Below are positions 17,592 through 26,985 of a stretch of DNA of 64,000 nucleotides, one piece after another. The DNA is from Spirochaetaceae bacterium (lineage in GTDB: Bacteria > Spirochaetota > Spirochaetia > CADAEX01), in NCBI GenBank assembly GCA_009780675.1, contig WQZP01000005.1, positions 42,121 to 106,120 of the forward strand, written 5' to 3'. A model generated the notes under the pieces. It made no database searches and was not told the DNA's origin. It was given only the letters and a program-made list of their open reading frames with translations. Within the stretch, counting starts at the first letter, position 1; every line of letters begins with the position of its first letter. Made by a program: the position numbers and the translations under genes.

Positions 17592-19109
17592 TTAACTTTC
17601 GCTTTTTTCTGTTGTTTGTATATAAAAAATAGGGTCTTCACCAGAGGGGAAAAAAGAATTTATTCTTAAGGTGCCTCTTATTAAAGTAATTCTATTGATT
17701 ATAGAATTTTCCACTATCTGTTGTGCCATGCTTATATTATAAGTAATTGTTTCTCTAACTAAATGATTTTCATCAATAAACCTGAGTTCCAGTATATCCT
17801 CACCATGGTAATTATATATTGAAAAAACACCTCTTCTGATGTTATTACTTGATCTAAGAGAAAAATTGTGATTTTCAAATACTATGGAATCATTTTCCCC
17901 AAGAAATTCACCACCCAATGTAATATTTGGTAAATTATTTTGTACTATAGGGTTGATTGATGGCAACATATTGTTGGATAACCTGATATAGTAACCATCC
18001 ATTTGATGATTTATATTTTTAGGATTATCTCTGTCTACAATAGTAACCCTTATTCGGTTCATATTTTCAATTCTTACTATTATCCTGTTTCTCATAAAAT
18101 GTATTTGGTCATTTCTGGCAATGAAATCTATAGTTCTATGCTGCCTTGAATGTGTAGCATTCGTCCACCTATGCACTTCCATAAGATTTGATGTAAAAAA
18201 TGCTACTTCATTAGTTCTGCCATTAAAACGGATTATAGAATTATTCGATTCAACATTATACCATTGCCCTTCAAGAAAAGTTTTAAATGACTCAATATCA
18301 TCAAAAACCATTTCACGCATTCTCTGTTCTTCAATAATTCTTGTAGGGATAATTTCTCTAAAAGCCATTACATATCTATTTGTCTGAAAACTCCACATAT
18401 ATGATGTTCTGATCACACCGGGTTGTTGTTCATTTTCTATTATTGTATCTTCAAGTAATACGATTGGGAAACTTACCCCGTTTCTCTGACCAAGAATATA
18501 TGCCTGGCTTCTCTCTTGTCTCTGTATTTCGATTTTTCCATTAATTTCAGAATTAAATATAGATTCAAAATATAAACTAATGCCGCCAAAAGGGGAGTGT
18601 GTTTTTCTAAAAACATCCATAACCTGTTTACCATCTAAAGATTGAGCATTAAAAATGATCTCAAATCCATGATCTCCCACAACATCTATATATGAAATCG
18701 ATACAGTCCGGTAGTTTATATTTGTTTTTTCAGTCTCCCATGTTAATATATACTTATTCCTTACAGAATCAAAATCCAAAACCATGATTTTAAGGATTTG
18801 TGTATTTCTGTCAACTGCGACAATTACCTGTTCCAGTTCTGGATCAAAATCCAGATTGATATTATTGATATAAATTATTGAATAATTATTCCCTATATTG
18901 ATTTTGGGTCTTATGCTAGGAGTCCGATTTCTGGCAATTTGTGTTGAACCTTCATAATTATCATTTGAAAAAATTCTTGAGATAATTACAGGATAATCAT
19001 TTTCAATAGTGTCTGTATTTTTGTCACAGGAAATAAGCAGAAAGACAGATATGCAAAAAAATATAATTACAAATATTTTTATAAAATAACTCACTTCTTT
19101 TTTTACCAT
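17592..19109 (-). CDS. Pallilysin-related (TP0751-like) lipoprotein
   Basis: The 505-residue product begins with a lysine-rich start and a hydrophobic stretch ending FLLISC, giving a lipidated cysteine near residue 28. The N-terminal part (about 40-270) is beta-rich and unfamiliar. From about residue 285 the pattern FLEGQWYNVE, VAFFTSNLMEVHRW, ATHSRQHRTIDFIARN, RIIVRIENMNRIRVTIVD and MDGYYIRL follows, by memory, the order and spacing of the C-terminal lipocalin-like domain of Treponema pallidum TP0751 (pallilysin). The HEXXH motif reported for TP0751 is absent here; the equivalent place reads ENMNR. GGAGG lies only one base before the ATG, so the true start may be the in-frame GTG at codon 6. 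Confidence 0.7.
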   Translation of the reverse strand: MVKKEVSYFIKIFVIIFFCISVFLLISCDKNTDTIENDYPVIISRIFSNDNYEGSTQIARNRTPSIRPKINIGNNYSIIYINNINLDFDPELEQVIVAVDRNTQILKIMVLDFDSVRNKYILTWETEKTNINYRTVSISYIDVVGDHGFEIIFNAQSLDGKQVMDVFRKTHSPFGGISLYFESIFNSEINGKIEIQRQERSQAYILGQRNGVSFPIVLLEDTIIENEQQPGVIRTSYMWSFQTNRYVMAFREIIPTRIIEEQRMREMVFDDIESFKTFLEGQWYNVESNNSIIRFNGRTNEVAFFTSNLMEVHRWTNATHSRQHRTIDFIARNDQIHFMRNRIIVRIENMNRIRVTIVDRDNPKNINHQMDGYYIRLSNNMLPSINPIVQNNLPNITLGGEFLGENDSIVFENHNFSLRSSNNIRRGVFSIYNYHGEDILELRFIDENHLVRETITYNISMAQQIVENSIINRITLIRGTLRINSFFPSGEDPIFYIQTTEKSES

Positions 19110-19340
19110 GCCTCCAATAAAAATTCAAGTATACAAGTTACTTATAGTATTATTTTTGCACACCATTATACATCTCGACCTGGGAGCCTGTTAGGCTTAG
19201 ATAAAAATATCAATAACTTGCGAAAATTTTACCTTAAAATGAGGGAAATTCCCTTATGAAACTTTACCCCCATTTCAATGGTTAAACAATCTGAATACTC
19301 CTTGAGGTATGACATATTCTCTCTGTTTTATAACATCCCC

Positions 19341-20564
19341 TTACTTCTGGTATTTGAGCATACGTTGTTCCATTTCAAATATCTGTGATCCAGCTTTACT
19401 TCTCTCATAATGAAATTGCCGTTTCGACTTATAAGGATCAGCCTCTCCAGCTGCAAAAGGCGTACCAAAAAACACTGCTGTCAAGGTCTGGTTATGGTGG
19501 GTAAACAACTCCTCACCGTAGGTATTAAAGCCAATTAGGCTGCATTTGTTAAACACATTGTTAAAGACATCAAGCTTATTTAGCTCCTTGAGTTCCAAAT
19601 AGCGCAGGACACAATTAAACAGAATTGTTCCCTGAATTCCAGGGAGAAACTTTTTGGCATCAACAAGACTTTGTTGTGCATTGGCAATTATGTCACCTTG
19701 TTTTAATAATTGTACATTGGTTCCAGCTTCAATAGAACAATAAAATTGAATGCCACTACCCTCGAAAACTGCCATAGGACTTCGTACATAAATATTACCC
19801 ATATTGGCGACTCCAAGAGGATGTTTGGCAAATACTCCTGCATCCAGCTTGCTTACATCCATCCCGATCTGTTTGGCATAAAACTGCGCCGCAGGTTCCC
19901 CATTGATTTCCCATACTACCCGTTTCTGGTTATCTGACTTTGTTACTGCAAAAGTTGTGCCAGTAGAGACGTAATGTACATAATGATTAAAAAAGAAAGG
20001 GATATTCATCTTCATGATTATGACAGCAAGCCCGTCTCCAGAAAGCTGGTTGTCAATCCCCACCAAAGTCTTGGCAAATTTGAGCTCATCTGCAGCAGCT
20101 CCGCCTACAAAAGCCATATTCAGGCTTTTATCCATGGTAAACTCTTTCATGATCTGCTCACCAAGGCATAAACCATCAAAGAATATCAATCCCAGATATT
20201 CATCAGGGATGATAGTTTTACCAGAAGTTTTTTGTTTTAGTTCCGAAATAGCGGTTCGGGCGGTTTTTATAGGATCACTTTTAACCCCTTCCTGAAAGGT
20301 TGTATAAACTTCCGAAACCTCATCTGACGATAGAGACATAACTGTAATGCCTGTTTCCAATGCTTTTTGAGTAGACCAGCCACCGATCATAGAAGTGCCT
20401 ATACAAGCTGCCTCTGGGAAAGCTTTTTTGAGAGATATTTGTGGCTTGTGCTGCTCAAAAGCAGGGGAAAAAAAGTAAATTATCACCTTAATATTAGGCT
20501 GTTTTACTTCATTGATAATACCATCGATATCCCAATTTTCTCTTGATGCAACTTTTATTGCCAT
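19341..20564 (-). CDS. FIST-domain sensory protein
   Basis: FIST domains (N plus C) are ligand-binding signal-input modules, thought to bind small molecules such as amino acids. The 407-residue soluble protein shows the two halves: FIST_N with PEAACIGTSMIGGWS, ETGITVMSLSS and FVGGAAADELKF, and FIST_C with the ANMGNIYVRSPMAVFEGSGI stretch, NCVLRYLEL and LIGFNTYGEELFTHHNQTL. There is no transmembrane segment and no output domain, so a partner kinase or chemoreceptor would be needed, and none is adjacent. A perfect AAGGAGG ribosome binding site and its own promoter lie upstream. The gene looks somewhat GC-richer than most neighbours, which could mean transfer. Confidence 0.88.
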   Translation of the reverse strand: MAIKVASRENWDIDGIINEVKQPNIKVIIYFFSPAFEQHKPQISLKKAFPEAACIGTSMIGGWSTQKALETGITVMSLSSDEVSEVYTTFQEGVKSDPIKTARTAISELKQKTSGKTIIPDEYLGLIFFDGLCLGEQIMKEFTMDKSLNMAFVGGAAADELKFAKTLVGIDNQLSGDGLAVIIMKMNIPFFFNHYVHYVSTGTTFAVTKSDNQKRVVWEINGEPAAQFYAKQIGMDVSKLDAGVFAKHPLGVANMGNIYVRSPMAVFEGSGIQFYCSIEAGTNVQLLKQGDIIANAQQSLVDAKKFLPGIQGTILFNCVLRYLELKELNKLDVFNNVFNKCSLIGFNTYGEELFTHHNQTLTAVFFGTPFAAGEADPYKSKRQFHYERSKAGSQIFEMEQRMLKYQK

Positions 20565-20647
20565 TTATTCCTCCTTGCTTTTTCAGCAAACATATAGAAA
20601 ATATTCAGAAACTTAATAGTTCTTTAGTTTTTTAAGCTCATAAACCT

Positions 20648-20675
20648 ATTTTATGCTAAAAAATCCAATTGTCAA
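20648..20675 (-). promoter_or_regulatory. Sigma-70-type promoter of the FIST gene
   Basis: On the minus strand, a perfect TTGACA (20675-20670) is followed by a 16-base spacer and TAAAAT (20653-20648). Transcription would start near 20641, giving a leader of about 77 bases before the FIST-domain ATG at 20564. Confidence 0.6.
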
Positions 20676-20736
20676 TAGAGAGTTTATCTAAATAATTGAA
20701 AAAATGATATAAACTAACTTAGCATATCTCATCATA

Positions 20737-22083
20737 TTACATATCAATACTCGATAGCATTAACGCTAAAACCGCCTGCTCAGAATCAAAAGTACCAAGA
20801 CTTCGGATGACGGATAATGACATCAGAAAACTATATCGAGCTCTGATAAGATGATTTTTATTTGAGCTTACCAATGCTATAGCATCTGAAAGCTCGGATG
20901 TTGATGCTGACGCAAGCCTGTATAACTCCATGGTATTCTCAAGTTGCTTTTTTGCGTATTCCCAGGCTTTGCGGGATGATATAACAGAACTTGCCTGTGC
21001 TATGCAGTTTAGAATTCCTGATTGTATTTCAATATCCAAAGCAAGTTCTGTTTCCATGTGGTCAAGAATTGCCTGTCTATGCGCTATTTGCGTGTTATTA
21101 ACGTTATTTCTTATTACCCAGAAATCTAAAGGTATACTGCCAGATATAGTGAGCCTTCCCGGAGAATTCTCTCTTCCGTGAATGTTGTTATAAGTTAAGC
21201 CTGTTGATATGCCAAGGTTGATATTCGGAAGATAATTTCTTGTTGCCAAACTAACTGCTCTGTCTGCTCTTCTTGATGCAAGGGCAGACCTTGCAAGTAA
21301 GGGACTATTCATATATATTGTCTCCAAAAAAACTGAAATCATATTATCAATTTCATTATATGAAAGTTCTGAAAGCTTTTGAATTATGTGCTCATAATAG
21401 TCAAAGTTAATGGGTTGCAATACAGGATTTCCTCTTAATCCGGTAATGGATCTAAGCCTTGCAATACTGAGTAAAAGATCTCTTCTGGCAAGATTTTGAT
21501 TTGTTTTTCTTGATTCATTTTCTGCTACTGCCCGTAAATAATCCCCAATACTTATAACGCCACTTTCATGCCTGATTTTTGCAATTGTAAGAGTAAGTTG
21601 TGAAACATCAAGCAAAGAGTTTGCTGCCTCAAGAGCTGCGTGTGCTTCCAGCACCCCATAATATGCTGCATCTGCAGAATCAAGCACCATAAAATATCTC
21701 TGTAAAGCTTCTTTTCGCGCAATATCTGTTGAAAGCCTGTTTATGGAACTCATGACAGAATTTCTCCCGCCATCCCATATTTTTTGGGAAAGACTTATAT
21801 TGACTCCTGCATTATAATCATCTGTAATATTTACATCTCCTCCCCAAAGGTTTCCCCCTGCTGAACCCCCAAGAGAAAAAGAGGGTAAGTTTCTATAAGT
21901 CTGCGCTCTCTCATTAAGAATAGAACTTTCTACAGATAAATTATATTTTGAAAGTATTCTGGAATTTAATAAAGCAAAGGCGCGTATTTGATTCAGGGTA
22001 AAGGTCTCTTCGGGTTCTTCTGCAATGCAATAAAATCCAATGCTGATAAATAAAATAATTACCATAAATATTTTTAATTTCAT
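20737..22083 (-). CDS. TolC-like outer-membrane efflux protein
   Basis: Outer-membrane channel component of a tripartite exporter. The 448-residue protein has a signal peptide (KIFMVIILFISIGFYCIAEE) and two long coiled helical repeats typical of the outer membrane efflux family. Examples are LNSRILSKYNLSVESSILNERAQ and its later counterpart ASRRADRAVSLATRNYLPNINLG (both seen in part), and an ASTSELSDAIALVSSN stretch in the second repeat. It is the last gene of a four-gene set (adaptor, ATPase, permease, channel), 12 bases after the permease. Substrate is unknown. Confidence 0.88.
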   Translation of the reverse strand: MKLKIFMVIILFISIGFYCIAEEPEETFTLNQIRAFALLNSRILSKYNLSVESSILNERAQTYRNLPSFSLGGSAGGNLWGGDVNITDDYNAGVNISLSQKIWDGGRNSVMSSINRLSTDIARKEALQRYFMVLDSADAAYYGVLEAHAALEAANSLLDVSQLTLTIAKIRHESGVISIGDYLRAVAENESRKTNQNLARRDLLLSIARLRSITGLRGNPVLQPINFDYYEHIIQKLSELSYNEIDNMISVFLETIYMNSPLLARSALASRRADRAVSLATRNYLPNINLGISTGLTYNNIHGRENSPGRLTISGSIPLDFWVIRNNVNNTQIAHRQAILDHMETELALDIEIQSGILNCIAQASSVISSRKAWEYAKKQLENTMELYRLASASTSELSDAIALVSSNKNHLIRARYSFLMSLSVIRSLGTFDSEQAVLALMLSSIDM

Positions 22084-22095
22084 AACTGGCTCCTT

Positions 22096-23289
22096 CTATT
22101 CATAACGCAACGCATCAATGGGGTATAGCCCTGCTGCTTTTCTTGCAGGATAATAGCCGAAAAATATTCCAACTACTGCTGCAAATAGTGCAGAGATAAT
22201 AATCACCAAAGGATTTATATGTGTAGGGGTAGCCATAAAAGTTGTTAAAAAATTGCATACAAGTATGGCAAAGAGAATTCCTATAATGCCGCCAATAAGG
22301 CTTAGGATGATTGATTCCAGCAGAAATTGAAAAAGTATATCTTTTCTTCTTGCGCCCACAGCCATTCTTATACCTATTTCTCTTGTGCGTTCCGTTACTG
22401 AAACAAGCATTATGTTCATAATACCTATTCCTCCTACCATAAGAGAAACTCCTGCTATTGCAGCAAGCAGGTTTGTAAGCATCCGCGATGTTTTGGCTGC
22501 TGTCGCAATAATATCTGCCATATTCATAATATCAAAACTGGGAGTAGTAGTGGGGCCGATGTTATGAGATTCGCGCAATATGATTTCAACTTCTCTTTGC
22601 GCCTGACTCATAAGATCTTCACGAATGACGCTTAATGCAATCGAATTAAGTATCCGTGTCTGGCTTAAACGGGTTAGGGCAGTGTCAAGTGGCACCATAA
22701 CAACATCATCCTGGTCATTTCCCATAGCACCCACCCCTTTTCTTTCAAGAACTCCTATAACTCTAAAATGATGTGTCCCTATACGGACAGAATAGCCTAT
22801 TGGATCTCTTTCTCCAAAAAGTTGAGATGCTACAGTAGCGCCTAAAACTGCTACTTTACTGCGCGCTGCAAGATGTTCTTCTTCAAAAAAATCACCTTCC
22901 AGCATATTCCAGTTTCTTATTATAAGGTAATCTGGCTCAACTCCCATTACAAGCGCAGACCAGTTGCCATCTCCACCAATAATATTAAAATTTCTTTGCC
23001 TTATGCCTGAAACTGCCATTATATAACTTGCTTCATCCCTTAATTTTTCAGAGTCAGCTTTTGAAAGCCGGTTTGCCATTCCAGCCCCTCTTCTTGGCAT
23101 AACAGTAATTAAATTTGTACCCATGGATGCTATTTGCGATTCTATCTGAATTCTTGAACCATCGCCGATAGCTACCATTACAATTACAGAACCAACTCCA
23201 ATAATAATGCCAAGAGATGTAAGGAGGCTCCGCATCCTGTTTCTAAAAATATTTTTAAAAGAAGATTTTAGTAGTTTTAAAGGTCCCAT
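22096..23289 (-). CDS. MacB/FtsX-type ABC transporter permease
   Basis: Inner-membrane mechanotransmission permease of a MacAB-like exporter. The 397-residue protein has the MacB layout: an N-terminal helix (LLTSLGIIIGVGSVIVMVAIGDG in part), a periplasmic domain of about 230 residues with QSQIASMG-like and DVVMVPLDTA motifs, and then three C-terminal helices. The FtsX-family signature GIGIMNIMLVSVTERTREIG followed by IRMAVGARRKDI is complete. The ATPase is a separate gene immediately upstream (nine bases), unlike E. coli MacB where the two are fused. Whether it exports a peptide, lipid or drug is not readable. Confidence 0.92.
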   Translation of the reverse strand: MGPLKLLKSSFKNIFRNRMRSLLTSLGIIIGVGSVIVMVAIGDGSRIQIESQIASMGTNLITVMPRRGAGMANRLSKADSEKLRDEASYIMAVSGIRQRNFNIIGGDGNWSALVMGVEPDYLIIRNWNMLEGDFFEEEHLAARSKVAVLGATVASQLFGERDPIGYSVRIGTHHFRVIGVLERKGVGAMGNDQDDVVMVPLDTALTRLSQTRILNSIALSVIREDLMSQAQREVEIILRESHNIGPTTTPSFDIMNMADIIATAAKTSRMLTNLLAAIAGVSLMVGGIGIMNIMLVSVTERTREIGIRMAVGARRKDILFQFLLESIILSLIGGIIGILFAILVCNFLTTFMATPTHINPLVIIISALFAAVVGIFFGYYPARKAAGLYPIDALRYE

Positions 23290-23298
23290 TTTGTTTTC

Positions 23299-24051
23299 CT
23301 AGCTTTTTTGAAGAATAGTATTTTCTTTTTTCCATTTTTTAAGATCATTTGCCGCGTTTCTTCTGTCTGTTACAGGAATATCGGAAACCAGCTTTCCATC
23401 CCGCATTGTAATGATCCTCCGCGTATATGCAGCAAGCTCAGGCTCATGCGTTACCATAATAATTGTCTTCCCGTTGTTATTGAGGTTCTGAAAAAGGGTC
23501 ATTATCTCAAGAGACATTTCTGTATCCAGATTACCGGTAGGTTCATCTGCAAGGATAAAAGCAGGGTTATTTACCATTGCTCTTGCAATGGCTACTCTCT
23601 GCTGCTGCCCGCCAGAAAGCTGGGAAGGCATATGATATAATCTTCCGCCAAGCCCAACTTCTTTTAATACAGAAATAGCTTTTTCTTTTATATTTATTTT
23701 GTGATCTTTTCTGCTGTAGAATAGGGGTAGCTCCACATTTTCAACAGCTGTAGTCCTTGCCAGCAGATTAAAACCCTGGAAAACAAATCCTATTTTTTCA
23801 TTTCGAATCAAGGCAAATTTATCTGAATTAGCGTGTGATGTATTTATGCCATCAAGAAAATAAAGCCCTTCTGTTGGCTTGTCAAGGCACCCCAGAATAT
23901 TCATTAGAGTAGATTTACCTGAGCCTGATGGCCCCATTACAGCAATGAATTCCCCTTCATTTATGGAAAGATCAAGCCCTTGTATTGCTTTTACTGTAAT
24001 CCCTTCAAGTTGGTATAATCTTTTTATCCCTACGAGTTCGATCATGGACAT
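23299..24051 (-). CDS. ABC transporter ATP-binding protein, MacB/LolD type
   Basis: Energises the adjacent permease. The 250-residue ATPase has intact motifs: Walker [10 protein letters not shown] near residue 40, a Q-loop FVFQGFNLL, the signature [14 protein letters not shown], Walker [12 protein letters not shown] and the switch histidine in MVTHEPE. These are the standard MacB/LolD-type sequences. A second in-frame ATG lies two codons downstream. AAAGGA lies at a plausible distance from the first. Gaps to the neighbouring adaptor and permease genes are 4 and 9 bases, so all are one operon. Unlike the MlaF-like ATPase at 61 kb, no catalytic residue is missing. Confidence 0.94.
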   Translation of the reverse strand: MSMIELVGIKRLYQLEGITVKAIQGLDLSINEGEFIAVMGPSGSGKSTLMNILGCLDKPTEGLYFLDGINTSHANSDKFALIRNEKIGFVFQGFNLLARTTAVENVELPLFYSRKDHKINIKEKAISVLKEVGLGGRLYHMPSQLSGGQQQRVAIARAMVNNPAFILADEPTGNLDTEMSLEIMTLFQNLNNNGKTIIMVTHEPELAAYTRRIITMRDGKLVSDIPVTDRRNAANDLKKWKKENTILQKS

Positions 24052-24055
24052 AGAT

Positions 24056-25354
24056 TTAAATCCTTTCCCTGAGAATTATTCTTTTCCCTTCGATATCTCT
24101 GTCTGTTATTATCTCTGAATGAGAATTATTGTTGATCCCTATTCTTACTGCAATAACGCCAAGTTGACCGTCGTTATTTATATACCAGAGAGTTCTGATG
24201 CTTTGTCCTGCTGCAGATGCCCTGCTGCCTTGCTGACGAGGCTGTTGTACCGGCGCTCTTCTGACAGGCATTTGAGGCATTAACAGGGAGCTAAGCCCGC
24301 CCTGCTGACTGCCTGCGCTTCCTGAAGCTGTTGCCTGTCTGGCATTACGCGCTTCAATAGCTGCTCTTCTTTCGCTTTCTGACATGATATCTAATGTTGC
24401 GTGAAATACTTTTTCTTCTATTTCTTCTCTGTTAAGTGTTGATGGTACATAGCGGAGAGCAGCATTTGGAACAATTAAAATATTTTCTTTTTGTTCCTGA
24501 ATAAACTCAACCTGGCATGTCATGCCAGGAAGAAAAATCCCGTCTGTATTGTCTGCTTTTATAATCACTCTATATGCTACAACATTATCTACGACAGAAG
24601 GCATAAGATGAATTTTTTTAACAATTCCAAAATAAGTTCTTCCTGGTAAAGCTTCAAGAGTAAATCTTACATTTTGCCCCATGCGGATACCTGCAATATC
24701 AAGTTCATCTACATTTGCCTCAATTTGCATTTCTCTTAAATCTTCTGCAAGTGTAAAAAGGCTTGTTGAATTCATACTTGAACCCTCAACAACATTCTGC
24801 CCTTCATTTATATTCCGCTCCAGTACAATACCATCTATAGGAGATGTTATATATGCATATTGATTGATTTCTGTTTCTATTACATTAAATGAAGCTTCAG
24901 CAGCAGAAAGTTCTGCTGCATGGATATTAAGAGTTGTTCTTCCTGTTTTTAGTTCAAAATCAGATATAAGGTTTCTTTCTGCAAGTCTAAGCTGATTTTG
25001 GAAACTAATAGATTGAAGTTCGTAATTTGCTCTTGCTTTTACAACAGCAGCACGTTGTTGTTCTCTTCTTAACCTGAGCATATCTGTATTGAGTACTGCA
25101 AGAGTTTGTCCTCTTGTTATTTGATCATTAAAATCAACATATATTTTCTCAACTTTTCCGCTCATTTGGGCAAGAACACTTACTATTGATACAGGTGTAA
25201 GAGTACCGCTGCTTGTTACTGTTCTTTCCAATGTTCCTCTGAGAACTTCTGTAAAATCATAAGTGCTATTATTGTTTCTTGCATTGCAGCCAGCAAGAAT
25301 TAAAATTGCTAATATTATCATAAGTATAAGAAAAACAGAATTCTTGATTTTCAC
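24056..25354 (-). CDS. MacA/RND-type periplasmic adaptor lipoprotein
   Basis: Membrane-fusion adaptor that links the ABC permease to the TolC-like channel. The 432-residue protein carries a signal sequence with lipobox LILAGC near residue 23. It then has a beta-barrel and lipoyl-like region (VSVLAQMSGKVEKIYVDFND and TSPIDGIVLERNINEGQNV), a short alpha-helical hairpin between them, and a C-terminal MacA-like membrane-proximal domain. Near residues 340-390 there is a low-complexity Gln, Ala, Ser and Arg-rich insert (SAGSQQGGLSS, PVQQPRQQGSRAS), not usual for MacA, which may be a flexible linker. It is the first gene of the four-gene efflux operon and sits behind a good promoter. Confidence 0.9.
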   Translation of the reverse strand: MKIKNSVFLILMIILAILILAGCNARNNNSTYDFTEVLRGTLERTVTSSGTLTPVSIVSVLAQMSGKVEKIYVDFNDQITRGQTLAVLNTDMLRLRREQQRAAVVKARANYELQSISFQNQLRLAERNLISDFELKTGRTTLNIHAAELSAAEASFNVIETEINQYAYITSPIDGIVLERNINEGQNVVEGSSMNSTSLFTLAEDLREMQIEANVDELDIAGIRMGQNVRFTLEALPGRTYFGIVKKIHLMPSVVDNVVAYRVIIKADNTDGIFLPGMTCQVEFIQEQKENILIVPNAALRYVPSTLNREEIEEKVFHATLDIMSESERRAAIEARNARQATASGSAGSQQGGLSSLLMPQMPVRRAPVQQPRQQGSRASAAGQSIRTLWYINNDGQLGVIAVRIGINNNSHSEIITDRDIEGKRIILRERI

Positions 25355-25398
25355 ATTTTCTCTCCTGAAAATTTATCATCATAGTGACAAAACAATCT

Positions 25399-25427
25399 AT
25401 TATATAATAAGTAATAATATTTGTAAA
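25399..25427 (-). promoter_or_regulatory. Promoter of the efflux operon
   Basis: On the minus strand, TTTACA (25427-25422) is separated by 17 bases from a perfect TATAAT (25404-25399). The start point would be near 25392, leaving a short leader with a GGAGAG ribosome binding site before the adaptor gene at 25354. Confidence 0.6.
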
Positions 25428-25531
25428 ATATAGCTATTTTATGTGTATTTTGTGTGAATTTACTTGTTTCTTATGCTTTCAACAGTAGCACTATTTATGT
25501 TTTGAAAAAAGTTGTGAGTTATACCCTCATC

Positions 25532-25963
25532 TTAAAAAAAGAACCAGAGTCCGCTTCTTCTTTCCCTCTGCTGTTGTCGATATTGTTGCCGGGCTATTGT
25601 CAGGTTAGTTCTTGCAATGGTATGAGTTGGTTCGATCCTCAGCGCAGCTTCATAGTCCGCGATTGCCTTGTCAAATTCTCTTATATTAAAATGGGCATTG
25701 CCACGGTTATTAAACGCATCTGCGAAGTTTGGGTTAAGGCGGATAGCTTCGGTATAATCTGCAATTGCGTTCTCAAACTCTTGCCTGGCCGCAAACGCAA
25801 GGCCACGGTTGTAGAACGCAATTGCGTCATTTGGGTTCTGCCTGATAGCTTCGGTATAGGTTGCGATATCTTGTGGCCACGCAATTGCCGGGAAAAGAAG
25901 TGTTAGCACTAATACCGGCACACTCAAAAAAAGTATTTTGATCGAAAAAATGTTTTTCATCAT
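25532..25963 (-). CDS. Small exported TPR protein (paralogue of the next gene)
   Basis: The 143-residue product starts with a signal peptide (KNIFSIKILFLSVPVLVLTLLF...AWPQ) and contains two clear 34-residue TPR units (FYNRGLAFAARQEFENAIADYTEAIRL and FNNRGNAHFNIREFDKAIADYEAALRI, each seen in part). A third, weaker helix pair and a tail rich in Gln and Arg follow. Both its signal peptide and its first TPR are close to those of the neighbouring longer gene, so the two are tandem duplicates with different repeat numbers. Two ATG codons overlap at the start (25963 and 25960); GGAG spacing favours the second slightly. It probably binds proteins in the periplasm. Confidence 0.82.
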   Translation of the reverse strand: MMKNIFSIKILFLSVPVLVLTLLFPAIAWPQDIATYTEAIRQNPNDAIAFYNRGLAFAARQEFENAIADYTEAIRLNPNFADAFNNRGNAHFNIREFDKAIADYEAALRIEPTHTIARTNLTIARQQYRQQQRERRSGLWFFF

Positions 25964-25986
25964 TATTCTCCGTAAAATAGTGACTG

Positions 25987-26985
25987 TTACCAGCCTCGTA
26001 GTTGTTTGGCTTTTTCCAGATTAGCTTTTGCATTGGCATGATTCTGGTTGATTCTCAGCGAAGCTTCAAAATCTTCAATTGCCTTGTCAAAATTTTGTAA
26101 ATTAAAATAAGCATTGCCTCGATTATTATACACATCATAACTTGGGTTCAAGCGGATAGTCTGAGTGTAATCTGCGATTGCCATGTTATAGTTGGATTGC
26201 TTAAAATGTATATTGCCGCGATTAAAATACGCGTCTGCATAATTTGGGTCTAAACGGATAGCTTGAGAGAAATCCTCGATTGCTTTGTCATAGTTTTGCC
26301 TGTTGGCATGTACATTACCACGATTAAAATACGCGTTTGCATGGTTTGGGTTAAAGCGGATAACTTCTGTAAAATCTGCAATTGCTCTGTTAAAATCATT
26401 ATTTTTGCTGTATGCATTACCGCGGTTGAAATATGCTTCTATAAAATTAGGATTGAATTCGATAGCCTGAGTGAAATCTGCGATTGCTTTGTTATTCTCT
26501 CCAATGTTAGCATACATAATGCCCCTGCTATAATATACAACTGCAGCATAGGGGTTAATGTAGATAGACTGGGAAAAATCCTCAATTGCTTTGTTATTTT
26601 CTCCCATGTTAGCATAAATAATGCCCCGGCTGTAAAATGCGTTTGCATCAACAGGGTTCAAATGGATTACCTGAGTGAAATCTGCGATTGCTTTGTTATA
26701 ATCATTTTTGTGAACAAACAGAAGGCCACGGTTGAAGTGAGCCTCTACAAAATCAGGATTAAGACGAATAGCCTGAGTGAAATCTGCGATTGCTTTGTCA
26801 TGCTCTCCTTTCATTGCATATGCATTACCTCGGTTAAAATAGACTCCAGCGTCATTTGGATTCCAGCGGATAGCTTCGGTATATGCTTCGATATCTTGCG
26901 ACCACACAACTGAAGGGGAGAAAAGCACTGATGCCAATACCAACATTCCCATAAAAAGTATTCTTATTGTAAAAATGTTTTTCAT
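25987..26985 (-). CDS. Exported protein of eight tandem TPRs
   Basis: The 332-residue product has a signal peptide (KNIFTIRILFMGMLVLASVLF... WSQ) followed by eight consecutive 34-residue TPR units from about residue 40 to 312. Each has the pattern NP-x5-YFNRGNAYA-x6-DKAIADFTQAIRL. Units 3 and 4 are very alike even at the DNA level (102-bp period), which shows recent internal duplication. It is 23 bases upstream of its two-repeat paralogue on the same strand. A protein-binding scaffold role in the periplasm is inferred from the architecture. AGGAA precedes the ATG. Confidence 0.9.
   Translation of the reverse strand: MKNIFTIRILFMGMLVLASVLFSPSVVWSQDIEAYTEAIRWNPNDAGVYFNRGNAYAMKGEHDKAIADFTQAIRLNPDFVEAHFNRGLLFVHKNDYNKAIADFTQVIHLNPVDANAFYSRGIIYANMGENNKAIEDFSQSIYINPYAAVVYYSRGIMYANIGENNKAIADFTQAIEFNPNFIEAYFNRGNAYSKNNDFNRAIADFTEVIRFNPNHANAYFNRGNVHANRQNYDKAIEDFSQAIRLDPNYADAYFNRGNIHFKQSNYNMAIADYTQTIRLNPSYDVYNNRGNAYFNLQNFDKAIEDFEASLRINQNHANAKANLEKAKQLRGW

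Noticed and set aside
19190..19210. AGCCT-GTT-AGGCT palindrome between the FIST and pallilysin-like genes
   Set aside because: Five base pairs with a three-base loop and no T-run; too weak to support a terminator call.
25454..25906. Plus-strand frame over the small TPR gene
   Set aside because: It lies antisense to a gene with a clear signal peptide and TPRs, and its product has no family features.
26040..26930. Regularly spaced near-identical 102-bp units that could be mistaken for a repeat array or CRISPR
   Set aside because: They encode TPR units in a continuous frame with a 34-codon period. There are no unique spacers and no cas genes.
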